This document shows positions 55,191 to 64,000 of a DNA stretch of 64,000 nt, piece after piece (position 1 is the first letter of the stretch; every line of letters starts with the position of its first letter). Position numbers and translations under genes: made by a program. This stretch comes from Gautieria morchelliformis (taxonomy: Eukaryota; Basidiomycota; Agaricomycetes; Gomphales; Gomphaceae), in contig WHVA01000004.1 of NCBI GenBank assembly GCA_015179125.1, forward strand, positions 496,001 to 560,000. Direction: 5' to 3'. Under the pieces are notes generated by a model. That model did no database searches. It worked only from the letters and a program-made list of their open reading frames with translations, and was not told where the DNA came from.

Positions 55191-57909
55191 GATATGTGAG
55201 GCGAGGGAATGTAAGGAATGCACCACATACCACATAAACCCATTTACTCTTTCCCTGCCCAAGAGGCTTCTGAGATAACTCCCCTTCCATGGGAACTTCC
55301 AGTCAAGTTCTACTTTGCCAGTTTGTTGAACCACCAGACATTTGGCAAACTGTAATTGAACATTATCTTTTGGTTCCAAGAAGGCTACTGAGGGCCACTT
55401 GGAATACACAAAAGAAGATTCCATGGGTCCCAAAACTATTCCTATGTGAGTCAATGCCTCTTACTGCTTACAGTAACATACCACACGGCCGTTTGGCATG
55501 GTCCCTACGTTTGGCACGGTCACTATCTCCCAAGGAAGTTCTTTCTTAACCTTACCCTTTTGAAGGCCCAAGTCAAGATCTACCTGTGCCTCCCACTTAT
55601 CACACCATAAGCATCAATAAGTTCCATACAATGAAATAGATTAATGTACACTTTCTTTGTTGATCCACAATTCAAGACAAATGTGTTTACCCTTGATTTT
55701 TGCGTGCTGTTTTGGTATGTTGTCCAGATAGACACTAGTGTGTGGGAGTGCCTGGTGGGCTTGGTAGAAATCTCCAAGCGTCATGACTTCAGTTGCCACC
55801 TCAGGTGGCCAATTACCATGCCACTGTATCTCTGAATCCTCACTAATTCAGTGTTCTTATATCATTTACAAACAAGAACATTGTGTCACTGCTCACTGCT
55901 GTAGACTTTGATCATGGTTCTTGACCCATGTTTGGTTTACACTGACAATCACACCTGCATGGATTTCTGTCAATGCACTTGTCAGGATAGTAAACCCAAG
56001 ATACCTCAGTGAAAAACAAACCATCCATAGTAACCAACTCAGGATATGCCCTCACAGTTGATCCCAACACACTTGAAATCTTGCTTTTGATATGCCATCA
56101 ATACAGACTGTAACATGGGCCTCATGCACGGGACCAGCCACTTGCTTAGCAGCAGTGATGGCCTTGGTGTTCAGACTTATTGTTGCCTGGTTATTGATTT
56201 GTGAGCATGGATTGGATGCTGGTTGGCACTGCAAACCATTCCGTGTCAGCCAAGCATTGAAGGCTATAGCACGGTCATGCTGTTTGTTGATGAGTGTTTG
56301 ATCAACATGCCCTAACTCTTGATCATCTTCCAAGGCCAAGTTACCCCTAAGCTGTAAACTCCAAAGGTCCAGATAGTTGACTCACATAATTTCTTGAAAG
56401 CACCACAGCGCACCCTGTAATGTTCTGATATGAGAGTATCACTGTATGTACATTGACTTTGATTTAACTTCCTCCATAGCCTGTGCATATATATTTGCTT
56501 CTACTTTACTGTCCTTGACTGGGAATCTGTGTTCACTGATTATCAATATGAATAGATAATTTATTGTTCGGAGTCTATAGTCTATGAACCACACTGCAGA
56601 GGCATGAACTGTGAGGAAATGAGTGTCGAGTAGCTTGGCAAAGACTCGGTGCTGGCAGGAGGGTCCATGACCGCAACCCTTGTACCTGAGGCATGGTACA
56701 TATATGTGGCATTGTACATTATGGACGACTCCCTAGCGTTTGTCTTTGACGCCAGGGTCCACAATCCCCACATTGTGGAATTTTCTGTGTTGGGTTATAA
56801 GTTGTGCATTGGTGACAGCAGATAAGTACATACCAAGCATCTCTCATGTTCGAGTGCATCACCTCCTATCTTTGTCAAGTGGTGACAATGAGCACACAAT
56901 CCTGGGGATGTCTTGCGACTGAATATCTCACCGCATCCCTCACCAGGGACATCAGTGGCACAGCGAGACTTGTCCAGCATAGTTGCTGATATGGCTAGGG
57001 GATCAATGGATGTGAATAACAGAAAGATATATTTGCACTAGAATGTATAGTGATAGAATGTGGAGTGGAGGATTAAAAATCAGTGGCTCACATGACAATG
57101 ATTGTGGACAATTGTGGTGGAGACAGAACACGGCTTGTCCAGTAAACTCATGAGTAAGTGTTTCCCTCAGAAATTTCGAGTTTCACCCCAGACATCATCA
57201 ACACAACTTGCATAGGGTATGCTCAACCCTACCCATCTGCTCCTCATGCAACACATGCATTGCGGTGTACAGGACAGGATGGGCGATGCGAGCTGTTTTG
57301 AGTCTGTATTGTGAGTGTTAGTTAAAGGAAACAAATGACATCCTGATCAAATGTAGGTACTTACCACCACTGTCCTGGCTATTCCTATTCCCGGCAAACT
57401 AGCATGCAGCAGGGAGAAATTCGATGTGTTTCACGCACAGCTCATCAACTCACACAGATGTGAAGATAAGGCTTAGCCAGCCAAACATGATGCCCACTTC
57501 CATTATGCAAGTGAGCGCAGCAAATGCTCTGCAGCTACCTGCCCCTTGTGCCTGTTCAGGGTATGCACTGAGTGCTGAGACTAGGGGATAGGTCATCATC
57601 CTCTATGCTCAGAAAGTATAAAATTAGCCCCAATGATATATATATATAATCATATAATTTAGGGAAAAAAAGACCATAGTGGAGATTGATATAACTCACC
57701 TCCTGGCTGCCATAAATGAGAAAGCCATAGCATCACCTTTAAACAACAATTCCATCCAGAGGGAGGAAGTTGTTGGCTTATCGAGAATCGACAACAGCGT
57801 GCGCCCCCTCTTCATGTATTCGAATGGACACTATATGACATGAGAGAATGATGACTGCATACATGACAATGGACTCAGTCTTAGCTGGTGTTGTAAGAAC
57901 CTGGCCTTT
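55191..57909. other. No assignable gene
   Basis: 2.7 kb with several short minus-strand frames of coding-like composition (for example 56052-56339 and 55149-55454) that match nothing recalled and are broken. There is an AT microsatellite at about 57638-57655. Probably decayed transposon sequence. Confidence 0.35.
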
Positions 57910-58418
57910 TGTTACATACCAGTTCCCAAGTTCAGCCCTGAAGCTTCGGCTTTGGTACTCACTCAGGAACCCTCAGTTCTCACTATGTATTTCGGTTCAT
58001 ACCTGTTCTCCTCAGAATACCTTGGTCCCCTTCTTCCAATCACCCATTACCCCTGATTTCCTCTCTTAGATAAACCTGTGCATCCCCTTTCATCCGTCCC
58101 TTAGTTTCCTTATTCTCTTATCCCCATCTACAACCCTGCATCCCGTCATCCTATATAAACCCCTCCACCATGTATTCTAGTTCCTCAGTCAGAAATTAAC
58201 TTAGACCTCGTACAACCTAAACCCTCCTCTATATCAATACCTGAACTCTCGGTGTCAAACCCAAGCCCCATCCCAAAATTAGGTCAAACCTCTGAGTGGG
58301 CACAACACATAAGTTGAAGCCAAGCCCTCTGATCTGAAACCTCAGTCCAGTTCTGTCCCGAACCTCAGTTTGGCTTGGTTCTTGTTCCAAACATTTAGTG
58401 TGAGACCTAGCCATAACA
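57910..58418 (+). repeat. Probable 5' LTR of gypsy element E
   Basis: TGTTACATACCAG..CTAGCCATAACA, 509 bp, with inverted ends like families B and C. The TATA-like catcctatataaacccctcc is near 58148, followed by leader text similar to the other LTRs (gcacaacacataagttgaag). It precedes the gag gene below. No second LTR in the window, so the ends are inferred. Confidence 0.55.
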
Positions 58419-59039
58419 TTATTTCTGACTCTCTACACTCAGTTGTTCAGAATGCCAATCACCTGTTTGTATACCCATGCTGAAGGCAGTCATGTAACAC
58501 CAACAATTGAAGCTCAGTGTGTATGAGGTGCTTCAAGCATCCCAGAAAACCCCCCGTTCTGTCACCAGTATTCCAATCCCCCATCAGCTCAACCTGTGCC
58601 CCAGCACCGAGTGATTGGTGCTGGCCAAGGGCATATCAGTGAGGTTCCCAATGAACCAAGCACTGAACCCCCGGAACCTAGTGACCCTGGCGATGGTGAT
58701 GGAGGTGGCAATGACCCCTATTCCAAGCATGATTTTGATCCCGATGTAGCAGACCCAAGACCTAATCCCAACCCAAATGCAGCGGCAAACAGCAAGGAAC
58801 AGGTTGGGTGAATGGTTGTGGATTTGGAAAGGCTCGCCAACAATCGAATTGGTGGTGGAGGAAACTGCAATGACTTGAAGGCTGAGCTTTGGGAACCCCA
58901 CCAATTTGATGGCTCAGACATGAAGAAGCTCTGAGGGTTTCTTCTTCAGTGTACGTTGAATTTCCATGCCAAACCCCAAGCTTTCCGAGATGGTTCTATG
59001 AAAGTGAATTATGTCTTGTCCTTCCTCAAGGGAACAGCT

Positions 59040-60656
59040 GGATGATTCCCATGCTCAGACCACCACCTGCCAGCGCAGATAACGGCGAAACTACCCCCTC
59101 TGTACCTGCAGACACCATCCAAACTACTCTCGGCACTCTATACGAACTAATCCATAGCATAGCCCTCCCGAAAACAAGAACTGCAAAGACATGCCCTATC
59201 CCTGTCGACACACTGTGTAGCGCTCATGAACTAATCTCATCCGCACGAGAGAAGCTCGAGATTCTTTGTCTTAACTCGCATCTTTCAACTGTCTGTGAAA
59301 AATTGGAGGCAATCTCAACGCACATTGGCCTTACGGCACCCGCTAGCGAACCCCAATCCTGCGCGCCAGCCACAGCACGCGTGACACATATCAAACCCCA
59401 CCGCGACACCAGACATCATATCACGCTATCGCATATCGACCGACAGAACCCAGCCCTCGAGGAATTCCAGGATGCAGAGTTGAGGAAGGAGATTAACAAA
59501 GCCTTGCTCCCATGAGGCTGGGATCCAGACCCTGAAGGAGAGCAGGAGGAGGAGAGCGTACTTCGCGTCTGAGCCGCAGGACGGCACCGAAGCGGCGATA
59601 TATGGCTAGCAGCGGGCTCAGAGCAAGAACATGACGCGATAATCAAGAAAGCTCACCGATGGCTCCCAGTGTTATCAATGAACCTGCGTATCGCCCCAAA
59701 GACCTACCCGGTGATCGTTCATGCCATCCCCACTACATTTAACCCAGATCGAGACAGCGACGACATCGCAACGCTGCTGGATGATAATGAGCACATCATC
59801 CCCCATCCTTCCATGCTACAACGTGCTGAATTTGTCTCTCGCTCCCCACAGCTACGTCAGAAAGCGCACTCATCCCTTGTCCTATATCTAACCGATCACC
59901 ATGCGTCCAACAACTGCATCCAACAACACATTGTGTACCGAGGACGCCTTCACTCGACCACATGTTTCACATGGCACCCCCCACAATACTTCAACTGCTA
60001 TGGCATAGGCCATTTTGCTCGATCATGCAAAGCCACCACGAAATGCGGAATATGCGCGGGCCCACACACCACATCTGACTGCAAGTGCCCTGACCAGAAT
60101 ACGTGCCAGGAGTCAATGTGTCCACATATCACACCGAAATGCGCCCTCTGCAATGGATCCCATGCAGCGACTGACTGCAAGTTTTGCAGGGCTCGTCAAT
60201 CCCTTCTTGACCGGCACGCTTGGAGTGCAGCAACAGCAGACGGTCTGTATCATGCCTGAAGGAACCAGGAGCAGAGGCAAAGGCTGGAAAGAAAACTGAA
60301 ACGAGGAGCGAGATTTCTAAAAACACCGCCGGGCGGGCACAAAGCGTTGGAACATCTATTTGGATACATACAAGACACGAAAAGGTTTGAAAATCAATAT
60401 GGAGATGTCGCACTACCACGGGTGGAAGAGGACACAGGAGGGAGAGCAGGCAGACAACAGCGCAGGGAGAGAAGGCGCTAAACACACACCTCGCCCACGA
60501 AGGCATGGACACGCTCGAGGCAATGCCTCTTGAGCACACACAGAGTATAGAGGTCTAAAGGAGAGGCAGGCCAAACGCAAGGAAGAAATTATACATACCG
60601 TCTTACATAGGGCACTCCCCAAAAGACGTAAAATTGGAAAAAAAAAAAAAAAAAAA
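59040..60656 (+). mobile_element. ORF1-only LINE derivative, copy 2
   Basis: About 1.6 kb ending in poly(A) at 60638-60658, with a 12-bp duplication aagggaacagct at 59028-59039 and 60657-60668. Same 5' start region (..gaccaccacctgccagcgca) and same 3' end (accgtcttacatagggc..) as copy 1. After ORF1 it keeps about 350 bp, including a frame FLKTPPGGHKALEHLFGYIQ that looks like the extreme C-terminus of a fungal LINE ORF2. It therefore arose by internal deletion of ORF2. Confidence 0.85.
59061..60259 (+). pseudogene. LINE ORF1, copy 2, two stops
   Basis: Reads LRPPPASADNGETTPSVPAD to NKALLP, then TGA (59513-59515) where copy 1 has CGA; a second TGA near 59571 also replaces CGA. After these the frame continues to LYHA with three intact CCHC knuckles: CFNCYGIGHFARSC, CGICAGPHTTSDC and CALCNGSHAATDC. 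Confidence 0.82.
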
Positions 60657-61440
60657 AAGGGAACAGCTCTAGACTATTTCAAGCCCTACCTTGCAGATGA
60701 TCCTGCTGACGAGCCCACCTGGGCTTTGGACTACACAGCATTCAGGGAAGAGCTCTACTTGAATTTCGGCCCTTACAATCAGGTTGCTGATGCTGAGATC
60801 GAGCTCAAAAACTTGGGCATGAAGGATAGTCATAAGGCAACCCATTTTTTTGTACAGACTTGCATCCATGCTTCAGTACAACAATTTGGCTTTGCATCGC
60901 TGAGCTTATTTGGCCCTGCTGAAGCAAATCAAAGACGAGATGGTGCACTTCGACAAACCCCGAACCCTTGACCACCTTCGAGATCTCGTTCAGAAAATCG
61001 GCTGAAGGTATTGGGAATGATGCAGAGAAGTCTCTCGCGAGGCACACCCTGCCCCCAAACCCAAGGCCAAGAACGATAAGACCTCCAATCAAAACTGAGC
61101 ACCCCAGAACAATGACCGCAGGCAGTTCCCATGCCAATGCCAGTAGTAACCACCAAGGCAAAGGCAAGGACAAGCTGAAGAAGAGCAATTAGTCCAAGGG
61201 TCAGATAAAACCCGAACTAGACAAGCTCGGTAAGGATGGCAAACTCACCCCTGCGGAACACCAACACCGGATAGATAACCAGCTCTGCCTAGTATGTGCA
61301 CAGAGTGGCCACCACATGAAGGAATGCCTGAAGGCCACTTTGGCCAGGGCTGCCACGGCCTCTGATGGGAAGACATCTGAGGATAAAGCCAAACCTCCGG
61401 CCTCAGGGGCAAAAAAATAGTCAGCGACCCTCCAGCCTCC

Positions 61441-62243
61441 ATGCATACCGAGGGTCGCGTTGAAATGGCTTGTGCATTAGGGGAGGTAAGAATTAACGCT
61501 TCTCTTCTCTTTTCTCTGAACTCTCTCATAGTTAATTTGTCCTCATCTCTCGTTCCAAACCAAGAAGTTAAAGCCTTAGTAGTTTCTGGTTCCACTCCTT
61601 GCTTCGTTGAATCCACTTTTGTACATAAACATGTCATCCAAACCCATTCCATAACCCTGATCCTGCTCCGACTATTTTATGGTAGTACAAATCCAGTAAT
61701 TACTGAAGCTGTAGAGCTGCCTATCTCATTCCCCAATGGTCACACCCATTCCGTAGACTATTTGTCATCCCCCTTGATTCGTCTGTTTTGGTAGTTCTCA
61801 GACACAACTGGCTCACCCGCTACAATCTGTTGATTGACTGGGTATTGGGCAGTATTACATTCCAAACTCCCCTCCTGGGCAGTCCTGTGGAACCCCTGCC
61901 AGCTGCGGCTCACACCTCCATGGCTGAAACCGGGCCAACTCCAAGCTCGGAAGCCCCTTGGGTGGCTCTCCTGAATGCGGCAGCGTTTTACCGTGCCTGC
62001 AAACTAGAGGGTTCCCGATGTTTCCAGCTAAATCTGGCACAACCCAGATCCGAGGCTTTGGCCCATTTGGCCTCTGTGCAATCGGAACTGGTGGACCTGA
62101 AGGATGTCCCAACAGAGTACCACGACTTCGTGGATGTCTTCAGCAAGTCGAAAGGTGACACCTTGCCTCCCCACCGACCCTATGATCTCAAGATCATGCC
62201 CGAGGATGGTGCCACACCTTCTCAACCCCCATTATATTCATCG
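61441..62243 (+). pseudogene. Gypsy element E protease and start of reverse transcriptase, truncated
   Basis: The protease frame has ALVVSGSTPCFVESTF, where the catalytic Asp of ALVDSG is replaced by Val. It continues HNWLTRYNLLIDWVLGSITF across a shift, then VPTEYHDFVDVFSKSKGDTL, PPHRPYDLKIMPEDGATPSQ (RT N-terminus), and breaks at PLYSS. No RT catalytic motif follows. Confidence 0.8.
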
Positions 62244-62360
62244 TAGCGGCGGCGGCGGCGGCCGCAGTCCCCGACTCTCTCTTTCGGAGTTAGAAAACGC
62301 ATTAGTAACGAGGTCTCACTTGATCCTAATACATCGTTTTCACTCTTTTTCTGGTCCACG
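62244..62360 (+). promoter_or_regulatory. Junction and probable promoter of the unknown gene
   Basis: Starts with cgtagcggcggcggcggcgg, unlike the sequence on either side, then ccccgactctctctttcgg and the start codon context tccacgATGG. No TATA box seen. Confidence 0.4.
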
Positions 62361-63758
62361 ATGGTGGAGGAGGACGTCGAGCAAATTGTTAATCCCGCCA
62401 ACGTGGTGGCGTTGTTGAAGCATGTTCAACGAGAGGCCGACGCATTTATGAATCTGGACGTTCGGGATTACGCGGTGAAATTGCAGAAGCGCGGCCAATT
62501 GAAATGGCGTCATTCAACGCAGTCGTCGAATCGGGAATTGACAGGTTTTCTGGTGGGGGAGGTTAGTGAGGACTCTCGTATTGGTTTTCTGGGAGATAGG
62601 ATGTCATTGGTGTTTACAGGGGTAAGCTATGGAGTAGGATCGTTTTAACATATTTATTGTAATGTGTTTGAAGTCTACACAGGAAGACGTTAAAGGAAAG
62701 TCAAAGGAATTAACAAAGTTGAAGTTAAAATTTGCTTTTGACTTCCCAGTGTCTGTCGAAGATCATTTGGGTGCAGATGCGAAGAAAATGCTGAACAAAC
62801 AGCTTCGGTTTTTGGATGAGTTGGAACGAGTTGGTGAAGGAAAGCCGTTGGATGGTAATTCCAACGCATTATCAGATGACACTGCTAAACCGTACAGTGT
62901 ACATTCATGGTTAATGTCGTTGGAATTGGCGAACAGTCCAAATAAACAATTACATATTCAAGCTGTCACTCCTCCGTTGTGGAAGGTGTATCGTCAGCAA
63001 ACTAAGGAGTCCTATCTGTACAAGGAGAAGGCCAAAAACAGTGTGTCATTTTACAGTTTAAACATCAAGTAATTTATTGATTTAATCCATTGTAGTTATA
63101 AAGGAGTCACAGTTTGGACGAATGAGTCAGGTCGTTTATCACCCGTATGGTAGTGGAATCGTCACCAACAATTGGTTGGTAAATGACGATATCGACGCTG
63201 TCGATTTGTACGGAAATGTGGTTAATCTGTTGGAAATTCACAATGTTTTCACCCCTGGATGTTGGGTTGTGGCTCAAGTGACACCTACTTTGTGAGGAAT
63301 TGATGGAGTAATATTGTGTAAATTTGATCTTCTAATATTTAACTAGGTGGGATATAACGACACAAGAGGGAGGATCTTCTCATCACACGAAAACATATCA
63401 ACTTGTCATCAATCAAGTCCAATTGGCGTTAAAACCTAGGGGTGATGTCGAAATGGATCGCCTTGAGGGGTCATCCTCGTCGGTTTTGAAGCACGGACGG
63501 GAGGAGGATGTACAGCATGAAGAGTCTCCACCATTGGCGCCAGCACCGAAGCGGACGTTATTGGGTGTGGGGACCTTCTCGTCTTCTCCGTGTGCTGCTA
63601 CGAAAACGCCATCCTTTAAAAAGAAAGTTAGTAACAAATTTCGCTTGACCATGCATGTTAACAAAGGGTGTGGAACGATTGTAGAAAGAATAAAGGATGA
63701 GTGCGATGACGTACATGGTAACATTTCTTTTGCCGTTCGTTCTGTCAGTATTGAATGA
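62361..63758 (+). CDS. Intact four-exon gene of unknown function, 408 aa
   Basis: Exons 62361-62621, 62683-63040, 63096-63291 and 63347-63758, with introns of 61, 55 and 55 bp. The 1227 coding bases stay in frame throughout with no damage. Not recognised. It starts MVEEDVEQIVNPANVVALLK. The middle is mixed alpha/beta (KLKLKFAFDFPVSVEDHLGA, VYHPYGSGIVTNNWLVNDDI, VFTPGCWVVAQVTPTLWDIT). After about residue 300 it is low complexity and basic (PAPKRTLLGVG, SFKKKVSNKFRLT). No signal peptide or clear membrane helix. An extra 3' exon is possible: GKGKKLLISVKHYNEMWYGE is open at 63793-63880. The gene starts 118 bp after a gypsy element is cut off, so it may be cargo of a mobile element extending beyond the window. 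Confidence 0.7.
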
Positions 63759-64000
63759 GATTCGGGTTGCGTCCCCGTGTTTGTATTTTTAGGGGTAAAG
63801 GAAAAAAGCTGTTAATTAGCGTGAAGCATTATAATGAGATGTGGTATGGTGAATTAATAATAAAACTTACTAGGTGCCGGTAGTGGCAGGCGGGTGCTGC
63901 TGGGATAGTGTTGTGTATACGGGGAGGACGGGCGGGGCATGCGCGCTGGGAAGGCTAACGGTGAAGGGGATGATGGCAGCTCGATGGGCTCGCACGGAGA
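63759..64000. other. 3' flank of the unknown gene
   Basis: Contains a possible last exon (63793-63880), an aataaaac polyadenylation-like signal at about 63859, then GC-rich sequence to the window end. Confidence 0.35.

Larger units (their letters stand above)
58596..61427 (+). pseudogene. Gypsy element E gag, split by a LINE derivative
   Basis: Left part 58596-59039: LWEPHQFDGSDMKKL, then an in-frame TGA, GFLLQCTLNFHAKPQAFRDG, VNYVLSFLKGTA. Right part from 60669: LDYFKPYLADDPADEPTWAL, EELYLNFGPYNQVADAEIEL, and the zinc knuckle CLVCAQSGHHMKEC near 61290-61330. The two halves join exactly at the LINE target site. Several stops and shifts. Confidence 0.85.

Overview
The window looks like nuclear DNA of a mushroom-forming basidiomycete (Agaricomycetes). 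The genes have many introns of about 45-75 bp with GT..AG ends. They include families that are expanded in or restricted to these fungi (DUF6698, DUF6533, an FtsJ-like methyltransferase, a TPR array of the STAND type), and the retrotransposons are chromodomain Ty3/gypsy elements. No rRNA, tRNA, CRISPR array or bacterial feature was seen.

Layout. (1) 1-15 kb is repeat-rich: a DUF6698 gene whose exon is split by a solo LTR, an internal fragment of a DNA ligase I gene, a small degraded gene, and a pile of LTRs and a gypsy 3' end. (2) 15.2-39.4 kb is a gene-dense island of mostly intact, conserved genes: a DUF6533 membrane protein (-), an FtsJ-like methyltransferase (-), an ABHD11-like hydrolase (-), ARV1 (+), an HSBP1-like protein (-), a DUF4604 protein (-), TFIIH subunit TFB2 (+), the proteasome chaperone NAS6/gankyrin (+), a SIM+RING protein (-), an unknown lysine-tract protein (-), mitochondrial ribosomal protein uL30m (+) and a FAD monooxygenase (-). 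Two divergent pairs share very short promoters: ABHD11-like/ARV1 with 78 bp and DUF4604/TFB2 with 60 bp. An ORF1-only LINE derivative interrupts the island at 25.5-27.05 kb. (3) 41-54 kb is a retrotransposon cluster centred on a four-level nest of LTR elements. The youngest member is a nearly complete chromovirus at 46797-53011. (4) 54-62.2 kb holds a TPR fragment and a second gypsy element, whose gag gene is split by a second LINE derivative. (5) At about 62245 this gypsy element stops abruptly and a GC-rich junction leads into an intact spliced gene of unknown function (62361-63758).

Strongest observations: the LTR nest with target duplications at each level, the empty version of one insertion site at 96-822, a Tf1-like self-priming signature in the chromovirus, paired ORF1-only LINE copies with 12-13 bp target duplications, and the unknown gene behind a sharp junction at the right edge. 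All identifications come from reading the sequence and recalling family motifs. No database search was run.
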